Shown here: positions 1 through 11,422 of the stretch, one piece after another
Layout: every line of letters begins with the position of its first letter
Position numbering within the stretch: position 1 is the stretch's first letter
Assembly: GCA_033439685.1 (NCBI GenBank)
Contig: JAUEDM010000009.1
Span: 806,001 to 870,000, forward strand
DNA from: Apodospora peruviana
Taxonomy: Eukaryota > Ascomycota > Sordariomycetes > Sordariales > Lasiosphaeriaceae
DNA: 64,000 nt
Direction of reading: 5' to 3'
Translations under genes and position numbers: made by a program
The notes under the pieces: model-generated
What the model was told of the DNA's origin: nothing
The model's database searches: none
What the model saw: only the letters and a program-made list of their open reading frames with translations

Positions 1-1
1 G

Positions 2-1487
2 GATATCAATCCGGACGACTTTACCTGTCTGGTTGAGCCGGGCGTGTCGTTCTATGCCTTGTACGAGGCGCTGAAGGAAAAGGGGTATGATCACATGTGG
101 CTCGATACCCCTGACCTGGGTGGCGGATCGATCATTGGGAACACGGTGGATCGGGGAGTCGGGTATACACCTTACGGTGATCACTGGGCGTGTCATGCTG
201 GGCTGGAGGTGGTGCTGCCGACTGGGGAGGTGATCAGGACTGGAATGGGCGCGCTGCCGGGGAATAATACGTGGCAAGCATTTCCTTATGGGTTTGGGCC
301 TTACTCGGAGTGAGTTTGTTTCACTGATAATGTTTACAGTACTGAGCAATAGCTGACGACTCCAACAGTGGCATCTTCTCACAGTCCAACTACGGCATCG
401 TGACTAAGATGGGCATGACGCTGATGCCAAACCCCGGAGGATACGAAAGTTTTGTGAGTACTCTCAGCCTATCTACCATTGGCTATTACTGACAAAAGCC
501 CGTCGCCTTAGATGTACACCTTTCCCAACGAAGAAGACCTCTCGCTTCTTGTAAGTCTTCGGTCCCTTTCCACAACCTTTTCTTCCCAACTGAAACAACG
601 CCCTAACCCGTTTGGTTGATAAGATCGACATCATCCGCCCCCTCCGAATAAGCAACATCCTAGAAAACGTCGCCCAACTCCGACACGTCGCGCAAAGCGT
701 CGCAGCCCGCGGCCTCCCCCGCTCCAAATTTTACTCGGGAGACGGCCCTGTTCCTGATTCCGTCATCCACGCCGCGGCAGCGGATTCTCCGGTGGGCGAC
801 CACACGTGGGCCTACTACGGGATGTCCTACGGTCCCGAACAGTTTAGGGCATACAAGCTGAGTCTAATCGACGCCGCGTTCCGCAAGATCCCGGGCACAA
901 AAAAGATTGACCCTGCCACGCTGCCGGAGGACGAGTATTTCTGGTCGCGGGACAGGATCGCGGCCGGCGTGCCCGACATCCACGAGCTGCGGTGGGTGAA
1001 CTGGACGCCCAACGGGTCTCACATTGCGTTTTCGCCCGTCAGTCCAATTCGAGGGGTCGACGCTACGGCTCTGTTTGCTTTGGGGAAAAAGTATCACGAT
1101 AAATATGGCATCGATTTCTTTCCGGCGTTCTGTGTGGGGCTTAGGGAGATGCATCTTATTGTCGAGATTGTGTTTGATCGTGCTGATCCCCAGAGGAGGA
1201 GAGAAGCGCTGGACTGTTTGAGGGATATGGTTGACGAGGCAGCGAGGCTTGGGTACGGGGAGTACAGAACGCACTTGGTGCTCATGGACCAGGTTGCCGG
1301 GACGTATAGCTGGAATGATGGGGCGATTATGAAGTTTAATGAGAAGTTGAAGGATGCGCTTGATCCGAATGGGATTCTTGCGCCGGGAAGGTGTGGCATT
1401 TGGCCGAGACGGTATAGAGGAAGGGGATGGGAGATGACGAGGGAGAAGGGGATTGTTGCTGAGGGGGATGGGGTTAGTGATGAGTGA
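2..1487 (+). CDS. Vanillyl-alcohol-oxidase-type FAD oxidase, 3' part (5' end outside window)
   Basis: Four exons can be read: 2-309, 369-453, 512-550 and 624-1487, with GT-AG introns of 59, 58 and 73 nt. They join in frame to give about 431 residues; the roughly 560-residue family suggests the N-terminal FAD-binding part lies before the window. Family-typical segments are PDLGGGSIIGNT, VGYTPYGDHW, and the C-terminal LDPNGILAPG followed by GIWP. The family (VAO, 4-cresol dehydrogenase) oxidises para-substituted phenols such as vanillyl alcohol, using covalently bound FAD and O2. A His in GSHIAFSP (codon at 1020) lies 81 residues before a Tyr-Arg pair (EYRTH). This matches the spacing of the FAD-linking His422 and the phenolate-binding Tyr503/Arg504 of Penicillium VAO, as I recall those numbers. 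No peroxisomal signal is seen at the C terminus (ends SDE). The family is secure; the exact substrate is not. Confidence 0.88.
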
Positions 1488-2021
1488 ATGGATACCAGGT
1501 GGTTTGGGTGTTTATTTAGATATGGGAACGGTTGTTTTGGTTCTGTACGTACTTTAGGTAACTAACCTTGCAGTGTATACTGCCTATGGTAAGTAAAGGT
1601 TTTGATCTTGGTGGTCATGATTTCAGATGAGCGTGTCCAAAAAAAAAAAAAAAAAGGATTATTGAGGCGATGCTACGGAGCGAAGTTCCCAGCCGAAGGA
1701 CCAACCAAACCTTTGCCTATATACGTAAGGTTCGTCGTCACTTGACGAGGATGGAGCTAGAATAAGTACCCTCGAAAGAGGTCAATACAAATATAAGGAC
1801 ACATCCTGTTCTATTGCTAGCAGGACGGAGGGGAGGTGAAGAGATCTGCTCGGGAATCCATCTAACTTTCTTTGCTAGGTCTGGCCGAAGCTGTATAAGT
1901 CGAGGGATGCTCGCAAGAGGCAATACAGCCCGGACTCCCGATCAAGACCGGGCGGCTGTACCATCCAGGCCTAAAAAGGCTGAAATGTCCCACGGTTTCG
2001 ACAAGACATGGGTCGGAGACC
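1488..2021. other. Intergenic region with a poly(A) run
   Basis: No gene is recognised. A run of 17 A lies at 1639-1655, about 150 nt after the oxidase stop. No retroelement coding sequence adjoins it, so it may be a simple homopolymer. Confidence 0.5.
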
Positions 2022-2510
2022 ATGATCAAGGCGACAATGATATATGGTTTCTTTAAGTGGCTCGATGTCCTGATGCCGAAAGTAACAGGTGCCTCAGCTG
2101 AGAGATATAATCTCTTCCTACAGAAAGACTATCCCAGGAAACCAAAAGCCTTCCAAATCGGTGCACTAGACAAGTGGCTGATGAAATCCTCAAAAGACAG
2201 CCTGGATAATTATCAGGTGAAAGATATCAGCATAAATCACTTTACTTACGCAAGACCGCGACCCCGCAAGTCGGAGTCTAGCAAAACACCGTGGCCAAGA
2301 ACGTATGTCGTTGGATATATAAAGAAGAAGAATAAGAATGAGCGTTACATGACCTTGTGGAGCCGAAGCACGTTCCGGGATGCCTTTTATGGAGTGCACA
2401 AGATGATGCTTGATCAGAGAGCGGAGAACGGCTTACCTTTCCCAGATACTTATTCACCTAACTCTGAACCCGAGTCCGAGGTTGACTCCGGTTCTGATGA
2501 GGCGTTTTAA
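2022..2510 (+). CDS. Small hypothetical protein, 162 aa
   Basis: A single open frame encodes a basic protein with an acidic Ser/Glu/Asp tail (ending VDSGSDEAF). I recognise no domain. The middle has a run of Pro/Arg/Lys residues and a KKKNKN stretch. A stretch with GT and AG ends lies near the 5' end, so the first exon is uncertain, and a second short frame starting at 1986 overlaps it. The composition and a clean stop followed by AT-rich DNA favour a real but unknown gene. No signal peptide or membrane segment is seen. Confidence 0.4.
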   Translation: MIKATMIYGFFKWLDVLMPKVTGASAERYNLFLQKDYPRKPKAFQIGALDKWLMKSSKDSLDNYQVKDISINHFTYARPRPRKSESSKTPWPRTYVVGYIKKKNKNERYMTLWSRSTFRDAFYGVHKMMLDQRAENGLPFPDTYSPNSEPESEVDSGSDEAF

Positions 2511-4116
2511 TGGCTATTTAATTATTCCTGTAACTTATTAGTAAAGAATTTTTAAAGGCGGGGAAGTGTCGGTTTTGATAGATCTTTCCAGTTTCCCTTG
2601 CTTTATTCCTAACTTAATGCTTTTTTACTTTTAAAGGCCACTTTTCTTTTCTTCATTTGTCAACTCTTTTTGCGTTTTTGAAGTTGAAGGCTAGTAAGAT
2701 TATTACTTGAAGGACTAACGAGCGGCGCGATATTATTTGTTTTGGGAAATATTCTCTATCTAGTAACGTTATTATTATTATTTTTTATTTTTTTGCAAAT
2801 TGTCCAGCGATTTCGGCCGCCTTTGAAGATGTAATATCAAAAATTTTAAACTCGCTCAGAAGCTAGCTAACACAGCCGTGCCCCATTAAACAACGTCCAT
2901 TTTCTGCGCTAACTAACCAGGACTCGCCCAGCTCGATATAATTCCCCCGGCGCCAATTACTAATTTGCCTCGACTGGCAGTCTAGGGCTTGCGGACAGAT
3001 CTTTCATTAATCGTATAACGTTACCAACTTGCAAAATAGGACGCCTTATACACAATCAAATGTCTTGTCCAAGGTGATGTATTTCCTGAACCTGCTGGAC
3101 AGACGATATCGGACACGAGATCATCCTAATCATACGTCCTCGCAGGTGCTCGCTCCCAGTCTGTCTGCTCTGCTCGTCAATGCGCTTTGCCTTGTAGATT
3201 TCGGCCACGTCGCGTGGTGTCGTTGTCTTGGACCGTCTGAGTAAGAGTTCGTCATTTCAAGCTCGATACAGAACTATCCACGTACTTTGCCATCATTCAT
3301 CACCGGCCATGTCGTCGTGGCCCGCGTCCTGATGAACTGTGGCTTTCGACCCGGCGATAACGAAGGCATCCTCGGGTTGAATGTCCACAAGCAGAGAAAT
3401 TCTGAGGTGTGATGCTGATGCGCAATCTCTGATCGAGAGCCTTTTCTCTTCGTCAGCGGTCTCGCTAGCCCTGTTGATTCCACCGCTCGTCCCAGTGTCG
3501 CTTGTTTCTGCATCGGTGCTCTTGATGACGGTCATCTCGTCCATACCACTGATATTGGGACTGTTGGAGTAGAAGGAATCGCTGCGAGAACGTAGAGTTG
3601 AACACTGCGTCAACCGTAAGCCGAGATATTAACGCGTTGAGTCGCATAAGCAAGGCTCGAGCTGATATCCAAGCCTATCGGAAGAATATCGTTATATCTC
3701 TGGTCGTCATCTGCAGGCTACGGGGTAGCCTTTACCAATGCGTATCGCTCTTGCGCGAATATGGCTTGCAGGGCGCATGATGGAGGATTAGAGGTTGTCT
3801 GGTTGCGAAAAAAGGAGCCAATAAGACCTGAGACCATTGTCACCACGCCCGACGCCCGATTGTATTGCACCGCTCTGCATGATATGTATGTGTCTGCAGG
3901 CAGCGCGGCACGCTGCCTGAACATTATTGACCGTGGCGTACACAGCCACCCACACCTGCAGATAGCCGAACAGAAACGAAACCGGAGGACGACGTCGACA
4001 GTGCCCTCCCGCGATAACTGTGGTCCACCACTCGTCGCATTCGACTCAGTGCCTAGGTTGTCTAATGCAAGTCAGAAACCCATAATCACGGTATCAACAA
4101 AAACGCGGAAAATAAA
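2511..4116. other. AT-rich intergenic region with a possible decayed minus-strand ORF
   Basis: The stretch at 2520-2900 is clearly AT-rich. On the minus strand at 3293-3613 an open frame of 106 residues is rich in Ser, Thr, Asp and Glu and resembles a cytoplasmic tail. The upstream minus-strand sequence to about 4000 holds short hydrophobic pieces in several frames. It could be a decayed membrane-protein gene, but no family can be named. Confidence 0.3.
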
Positions 4117-6749
4117 ATGGCGGAGCTACTCGCCATCTCCGCCTCCGCTATAGCGCTAGTCCAGGCGGTCGAGTTGGCGTGCAATACCGTCCGCAGCATC
4201 TCCGATATAAAGTCCGCGCCCGCCGAAGCCAGACGTGTCGGTGAAGAGCTTCAGCAAGTCCGCGCGATCGTTCAGCAAGTGGAAAGACATGTAATACAGA
4301 ATGCGCCAGTCGCCGGCAGCGGCGCGTCCGCAAGCGAGACAGCAGCGATGCTCCATTCGCGCATTCTGGCTCTCAAGGAAGATCTGGATGGCTTCCAACG
4401 CCTGGTCGGCCCTTACCTGCTTCAGGGGACGACTTTGGCGCGTCTCAAGCTTCGCACGAAGTGGTTGATGGGACTGGATAAGAGGCTGGCTCAGATCTCA
4501 GAGCGACTCTCAACACACGGCGGATACTTGCAGCTTGCGTTTTCGCTGTATACGAGGTAAGGGCCAATAGTTCGGGCGCGTCAATTCCAGCTGACTCAAC
4601 GCATCTAATTATCAGCCACGAGGCTCGCTCATCATCTATACAAGTACGTCGACGGCTAGACACATTGTTGCAAGCGCACCAAGGTCGCCATGGAGGCGCA
4701 CTCTTCCAGACGGGAATACTCGACGCAGCACCCGCAGGTTTATTGCCGACAGCACCGCTCACATCCGCTGTGTTGTATGGCTCTCCCAAAACTTGCGCAA
4801 AGCTCTTGAACGACGCCGCCTCGATCATCCACGGACTCACCACCGACAATGACGGGCTACTATGCCACACGAGCAACCGGATGTACGACTGGGTTCTATC
4901 CCATTTGTATGGCATTCTTCACGATATCTTCTCTGGACAGGTAGTGCAGGAAGACGGCTCGGAATGGTCTGCAGAGCCACGTGCCCCGCTGTTGCTTCAA
5001 CGGCAGGACAACTTGGAGGGATCGCCGATGGCAGCAGCCAAACCACCTCAAGCAGATTCAGTCTTTGCGCGGCAGAGGCGAGCTTTTCTCTGCTCGCCGC
5101 TCCAGGCTGTTTCATCCATAACTGACAGTAAGGAGGTGGAGTTTTACAGGAAGGCTCTTCGACAGCACCAGCTTGACATCCATCTCCACCGTCTCAGCAA
5201 TCAAAATCCAGCTTCGTCTCCTCCACTGAGAGGCACAGTCTCGAACCCTTGGTTGAGACAATGTCGGCTGTATGTTGCCCCGAGGTCAATCGGAACTTCA
5301 CGCATCGCTGCCAACGGGTCCATCGTCTACATCTCCGAGCTATCGGGCGGGCCAACGTCACGATATCATCTTTCCAAGACCCTCGCCACCTTTGGTGTCT
5401 GTCCAAACTCCTCGCCAGTCTTTGAGCACATCAAGAGTGGAAACACCGCAGCGGTCCAACGCATGTTATCCCTTGGTTTAGTGTCGCCGAACGACCGCGA
5501 TGAAGAAGGCAACTCTCTGCTCTGGCACTGCCTCTGGAACCCAAATACCCGCTACGCCATATGCGAGCTGCTCCTCCAGCAGAATGCCGACCCATCGGAC
5601 TGCAACAGACGAGGTGACCACGCGCTAGCTGTCCTGGTCATGGACGTTCTGCCGCGGCTGCGGGTCGATGGCGACGTGACGGTCGTCGACATCCTCGCGC
5701 TCATCGACCTGCTCCTGCAGTTTTGCGGCGCCAATATCTCCGAAGCGTGCGGCACGCTGTGCTACAAGAGCCGGAAAGGCGTACAAGTTGCTACTGCAGG
5801 CCTCCTGCACTGCGCCATCCCACGCCAGCGTCAGGAGTCAAACTCGGAGTTCGTGGTGTCGCAACTGCCAGTTGTCTTCAGCCGGCTCGTCCGGGGAGTC
5901 AGAGAGAGCAACATGGACCTGGAACTCATCGACAAAAACGGCAACACGGCGCTGCTTTACACGCTGTTCTATCATCCCGGCCCTGTTGTTACCATGGTTG
6001 AGACCTCCACCTTCCTGATCGACGCCGGAGCTGATGTGCGAGTGACGAATAAACACAGCGAGGGAGGCTTGCACCTCCTCTGTCGGCGGTTGAGCGCATG
6101 CAGCAGGCAGAACCTTCCCAAGGAGGAAAAGGAGGGTATCACGAACCTGCTTGCGCAACTCATGACGCAAGGCTTGGATCCGGTCGCGCGCAACAATGTC
6201 GGCTACACCCCCATCGACGCCGCTATGTCGCCCGCGGTGTGGCCGCTGCTGTGCTCTGCGCTGAAGCAGATAGGAAGAGATATGCGAGAGGAACTGCGAT
6301 TGCTGGATCTCGCGTCCGGCGTCACCACCCTCTCGGAAGCTGAATACGAGGCAAAGTTTTGTGAGGCGGTGCGCCTGAAAGGGACTACCAGTTCTCTCAG
6401 GATACCGTCAGATCCCCTGGCGAGCCGGGGGTCTGCTGCCGTCGAGACCAGTGATGGCGGTCAGGATCGTCGCGGCATCTGCTACATATGCGGCCAAGGC
6501 CCAGACGAGTTTTTCCGGGACGCCCCGTTCGACGAGTTCTACACCGGTGTTGTGGTGGAGCTGGGCGAGGGCATCCACATGGTTGAGCACAAACACTACG
6601 ACTGGGCCGAGTGTCTTGCTGTTCATGAGGAGGACTCTTGTCATACTCTGGACTACCACCCGGCCGAGATGGCGATCGACCGGTTGAAGGAAAGGAGCTG
6701 GAGGAGACATGTTGCTGTTATTTTCGAGGAGAGGGGGTTGTTGAGTTGA
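4117..6749 (+). CDS. STAND N-terminal domain protein with ankyrin repeats, 857 aa
   Basis: Two exons, 4117-4556 and 4616-6749, are separated by a 59-nt intron (GTAAGG...ATCAG, with CTGAC upstream of the acceptor) and join in frame. Residues 1-145 match the helical N-terminal domain found on fungal STAND/NACHT proteins: it starts MAELLAISASAIALVQ, then the helix ending ELQQVRAIVQQVERH, then a DLDGFQRLV segment. No Walker A motif or NACHT domain follows. The middle is of unclear fold, and ankyrin-like repeats occupy roughly residues 410-690 (GNTAAVQRMLSLG, DEEGNSLLWHCLW, DKNGNTALLYTLF, NNVGYTPIDAA). The C-terminal 95 residues contain CYICG and several spaced His/Cys, which may bind metal. Such proteins are usually linked to fungal recognition or cell-death pathways. 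The role here is inferred from architecture only. Confidence 0.8.
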
Positions 6750-7168
6750 TTGGGCGTTATGGTCGTGGGGGATTACATGCATGTTTGACCGAGGAGAAGA
6801 AAAGTGGTCCAGCGCACTCAGGCGTCGAGGTTGGCCATCCATTCAGAGAACACTCGTACGACCCGGAAGTGTTCTGCAGGCAGAATCTACACATGTCGAG
6901 GACATGGAGGTGGGAGAGATATCGGGATCTTGGAAGAGCGGAGTTGGATACTGGTAGTTACACTCGGGAAAGATGTTATATTAAGGTCGTTCGATTTTTG
7001 GAAATGTTGAATTGGCAAATAGATCTCAACTGTTTCTGTCCATTTGGATAAAAAGAGTGTTGATTTTCCATATTCTTGGTATCCACTAGCCTTTGATATA
7101 CTGAATAGATGATAAGCGCCCAAGGCAAGAGCAAATGGCTCCCGGTCCACGTGTGTGTTCACAGAAGT
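6750..7168. other. Intergenic region between convergent genes
   Basis: This stretch separates the 3' ends of the STAND-ankyrin gene and the HET pseudogene. It should contain both terminators, but no other feature is seen. Confidence 0.5.
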
Positions 7169-9097
7169 CTACCCCGTGATAATTATCCGTTTAGTAGGAC
7201 CCAGCCTCCAACAGTCCTCCATCTTGACCTTCGCCCCGGGCGCCGTGACGTTGTTGACCTTGTACGCCACGCCCTTCTCAAACCTGATCATCATCAAACG
7301 GAAGGCTTTCTCGCTCGCTGAAATAACGATGAAGGGATGCACTTTGAACTTCCCCCGTGGCTCTGCGCCTTGCCATAGGCGGATACTCGACAGCCGTCGT
7401 TTGGTGGTCGGGTGACAGACGGGGAAATCGTAGCTTGCGCCGACGAAGTGGTGTGGTTGTCTCTCGACAGCAAGAATAGCGAGGCTTCTAAAGAAGGCGA
7501 TATGGTCGGGCATCGAGGAGCTTGGTTTGAGGGCAGCCTGCATGACTCTGTACCGGTCCTGCAGTTGAGAGATGTCTGGAATACAGTGATCGTACATTTG
7601 TTTTACGTTGTTTTGACCAGTGGTATCGGGTTGGAGGAGCGGTTGCAATTCGTCGGAGAACTTGAAAAACTTCAGTAGCGGTTTGTTAGTGGCGACTTCT
7701 CCTAGGGGAGCTATTCCGATTTCGGGGTCCGCAGGCGAAAGGGTGTCTGTGGTAGTTATAATTCGTTCCCGAATCCATCCTGTCCTTGGACTTTGTAGCA
7801 GGTCCCAGCACCAGCATCCCTCGATTATCTCACCAAATATGCGCTCCAGTATGCCGTGATACAAAGGACCGATCTTGGATCGCAGTAGGTTCCCAACTCC
7901 GGCTAAGGCGTTTTCAATGTCGCTGTCTTTGGTCAGCTGTCGCAGCATGTATTTATGGATCAGATGCCGGAATGTCACGATGGCTTCGTTGCGGCTGGTG
8001 CCAGGGTTCTCGACGAGTTCCTGGATGACATTGTCATCGCTTAACACATCGACGGGCGTTTTTGCTGAATGTGCTTCGAGATGAACGTCGGCTCGCCAGG
8101 CTGCCTCCTGTCATCGGAAGAGGATGTTGTGTGGCAGAAAATAAGCGATTTCTTTTGGAACATATCTCTTCCTCGAAAGTCCATCCGCGGTCTCTCCAGC
8201 GCGAGTGAGACTTGCCTATAAATAGATGCGGTACACCTGCTTGATCTGGAAGGCCTGAGCATCAAGATCATCCTGGACGATGCAAAGAGCGTCGATCCAG
8301 ATAAACCCGATGCCAATGTTTCGTGTCAGATTGATGGTGTCCTCAGTTGTCTGGGGAATTCGGATCGACGGAGGCCTTGCGGTTCGGTGAATTAATCGTA
8401 CGTCCTTTTCACGAGTCGTGGCTTCCAGTTGCTTTGGTCGCTCCAGACATAGCTCAGGGCCGTATAGGCAGGTTGGTGGTCGGGCTCGAGCGGCAGAACG
8501 CGCCACTGGTTGACGTCAATCAAGATGAGCTTGTCCAGGTAGCCGTCTTGTCGCCCGGTCGGACATCTCGCCGTGTGATGCTCGCAGCATATATTTAGCC
8601 ATAATCGAAACAGATCCGGATCCAAGTTTTCGCTCATTTGGTGCCCGTGTCCGAGAGAGGAATCGCCCGTGTATGGGACAAGCGCTCGCTGAAATCGTGG
8701 ATCGGCGACGGACGGCCGCAACAATCCTACCCTATCCTCTCCATGCCAAGGGCTGTCGACAACCTCGCGTACCTCGGAGTGATGGATCTCCACGTCCCGT
8801 GGACAACGACCTCCATTTCGATTGTTTTCAACCAGCGCAGGGCATGTCTGGCCGTCGAAGTAGGGATAGATCCAGCTTGGCAAACTTCGCTGTTGCCCTC
8901 TCGTCAGAGACGTCATCAAGCAGAGATGTATCTGGAGGAACGTTGCGTACCAGTTCCGCCGCGTCAAGGCAGTTGCTCAGGCTGACATTGCACACAAAAC
9001 AATTCTGCTGGTCGTCACAGGAAGAGTTCTCGGTTATCCACTCTTTGCGTTGTGCGTCGAAAGGCAAAAAAACCCTATTGCACAAACACCATAACAC
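7169..9097 (-). pseudogene. Broken heterokaryon-incompatibility (HET) domain gene
   Basis: Reading the minus strand, HET-domain motifs occur in the right order but in different frames. At about 8506-8420 is AYTALSYVWSDQSNW, and the frame then changes by one base. GIGFIWIDALCIVQDD follows (about 8270-8350) and runs into a stop at 8216-8218 just after QVYRIYL. The RGWTFEEE segment follows after only about 10 codons, where roughly 40-60 residues are usual. A TGA at about 8117 interrupts the next segment, just before QEAAWRADVHLE. From 8047 to 7169 a 292-residue C-terminal part stays open. An N-terminal Cys-rich part (CFVC) at 8830-9097 is in yet another frame. At least three frame changes or stops, plus an apparent internal deletion, make this non-functional. 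HET proteins trigger cell death on contact between unlike strains. Confidence 0.85.
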
Positions 9098-10231
9098 CTC
9101 GTCAGCATACTTTCTACGTGTACTGGAAATGGCTTGCGTAGCGAAACGTAGATAGTTACCATGTCCTGAATGTTACCGCGTGGGGGGGTAAGCTGCCTCA
9201 GACAGTTCCTGACCTCGCAGGAACCCGGTCAGTCTTCGGCATTCCACGGGAACACGACAGCCTGGGATCCGTCTCCTTCAATCGGCATAAACCAATGACT
9301 GGGGTCAACCTTGGAACAGCGCCAACAGGTACCACCGTGAGGAATACGGGAAGACGAATACTCGTAAGCACCCGGCGCAGTGGAGGAGGCTGGCGAACCT
9401 GTATCGCGACGTCCGCTGCAAAAGAACTTTTTCCACCGCTCCTTGGCAGACTTTCGCGCGCTGTTTAGAGACATAAGTCGTAGTCTGCGGTCGTGGGGAC
9501 AAGGAACTGGTAACGTGGTCGATGCTGCGAGGTCGAAGGTGAAGCATTGGGGCTGAAAATGGTCGCTTTATGCGGCCAAGACGTCACAGGCAGGCTGGCA
9601 GGTAGTGTTTGGGGCCAAAACACACCTCGTGAGAGCTTCGCGCCGCAAAAGCAAAGGGACGGATAGACAGTTTCTTCTCCATAACACCACTGAAAGCGAT
9701 GATCGTAGTGAAAAAAGACATGAAAAATCAAGGCGAGGATCATCCCGAAGGACTGACCATATCCAGGAACTCCACGATGCGCAATGCAGGCTCCCAGCTA
9801 TACTGTAAAACTAAACCGAAGCAACAGGAAGTATAAAAATCTCAAAAAACAAACAAGCCAAATGAAACGACGGGTTATACAGCAATAACAGATAGAATGG
9901 TGCAAAAAGTACCCCTTCACTCCTTTGGCTGCTCAACATTGAGATGGATGGATGGATGGATGGATGGATGGAATTCATTTCGCCCGGAGGCACTAAGCCT
10001 AAAGGGCCTATGCACGTTAACTACATTCGGTTCATCCAATTCTGCCATTGTCTCGCCCAAACCATCTACTTTTTCACCTTTAGACCACCCGACGCCTCTT
10101 GTCGTATTATTAGCAGATCGCCTGGGAGTTTATATTCTCCAGGTGTTCAGCGTCCTATCTTCAGCAGCTAAAGCAGGACCTGCTGGTTGAGGCTATGTGG
10201 GCTCCTTGGTCAAGTTCTCTTACAAGTTCTC
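9098..10231. other. Intergenic region with a tetranucleotide repeat and a weak ORF
   Basis: About seven ATGG units lie at 9943-9971. On the minus strand at 9229-9474 an 81-residue frame (Lys/Arg-rich start, then CWRCSK, ending WNAED) could be a tiny gene or the end of a larger decayed one. I cannot assign it. Nothing else is recognised. Confidence 0.3.
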
Positions 10232-10735
10232 TTACTGCGATGCATCTATTCTCTGTGCGTCCAAATCCAGTCTTCCCGTTGACATGGCATACTTGATTGT
10301 TGCCCGAACTGCCTTCACGTCTGGCGACCATTTCTTGGGGTCCGATGGCGCTTTTCCTCCTAGATAGAACGAGAGACTCCCCCGTCTTGTCGTTGTACAT
10401 TGCAGCATACCTTCTCGTACAGCCGTCGACCTTACGCATCGTAGCAGCAAGTGATCCACGGTTTCTCTCGTGTGACCGCAATCACATAGGTCGGATTCAG
10501 CTGCCCTGATTTTATATAGAAATCCGTTCAATCTCGCCATACCTGTCCGGAGTTGTGCTAGTACACGGGCCTCTTTTTGCTTCAGCTTGTCGTACAGGTC
10601 GTGCGTGTGTCTGCCCGGGAGCGCCACATCAATGACCTTTGAGAACTTTCCCTCCCCTTCCGGGAGCCTTGTTCGCTGTTGCTTGGTCGTTGCAATCGCA
10701 GAGCAGTCAATCAGGCAACCCAGTTCGTGCTCTTC
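10232..10735 (-). mobile_element. 3' fragment of a LINE (non-LTR) retrotransposon ORF2
   Basis: The minus strand encodes the C-terminal end of a fungal LINE polyprotein, the segment after the RNase H domain. Recognisable pieces are ALPGRHT, VLAQLRTGMARLNGFL, SDLCDCGHTRETVDHLLLRC and FYLGGKAPSDPKKW, ending near a STGRLD segment. The Cys/His pattern CDC...H...C is typical of this tail. The frame continues upstream to about 10735 and then hits a stop. No reverse transcriptase or endonuclease part is present, so the copy is heavily truncated at its 5' end, as is usual for dead LINE insertions. The clade (Tad-like) is an inference. Confidence 0.75.
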
Positions 10736-11286
10736 CCGTCACCTCGAGCTTCAAGCTTCATCTGTGCCCGCAATCTGCGTCATTCGGGTTATCGGGCAAT
10801 AATAATGGAAGTGCAGCACCGGTGAAGTCCTTGCGAGTCCTTGAACTTGTGAACAGTCCACCAAAACAGAACAGCATATTAGTACCATTACAAACTGCAT
10901 AAAAACTAGACCGATTGGTACTCAAGGGTCAACTTGAGTCTGTGCTTGTCCTCGATTCACGACAGGTCTGTGTATCCTGGTTTAAACACATCATGACAGG
11001 GCCTGGGTGCATTTGCCTGCTGTAGGTGCGAGGAAGGGTGTATGGACAATTCCATTGATTGGCCTGGCGCCTGCAAGAGTTGAAGAAACTGGCTTGATGG
11101 GCCCCTCAGAAAGTGAGGCAACCCGTCTCATCGGGTTGCTCCCGAATTCCGAGGAGAAGCACACCCAGGCCTGGCGTATTTATCCCGCAGATATCATTGG
11201 TTGGCTCAAATTTTGAGGCAGCCATTCAAAGTTGACCACAAATATAGGGTACACGCGTGCATCGTCTCCAGGCGTGTCCTCCTGAG
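10736..11286. other. Intergenic region upstream of the zinc-finger gene
   Basis: No gene is recognised. It contains the likely upstream regulatory DNA of the zinc-finger gene. Confidence 0.4.
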
Positions 11287-11295
11287 TATATAAAG
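11287..11295 (+). promoter_or_regulatory. TATA box of the C2H2 gene
   Basis: The sequence TATATAAAG lies 128 nt before the proposed start codon at 11423. A pyrimidine-rich leader (CTCTTTCTCTATTCTACTAC) follows, as in many fungal promoters. Confidence 0.5.
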
Positions 11296-11422
11296 TAGGA
11301 TATCCGTTTTCCGCTCCAGTGTCCGAGTTGGGACATGTTGCCCGTCCTCTTTCTCTATTCTACTACAGTTCAACTACCTCACTTACAATTACCCAAAAAG
11401 TCTCTGGTCAAAACTACCTGCA

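Noticed and set aside
1639..1655. Poly(A) run as a retroposon tail
   Set aside because: No LINE/SINE body precedes it and no target-site duplication is visible.
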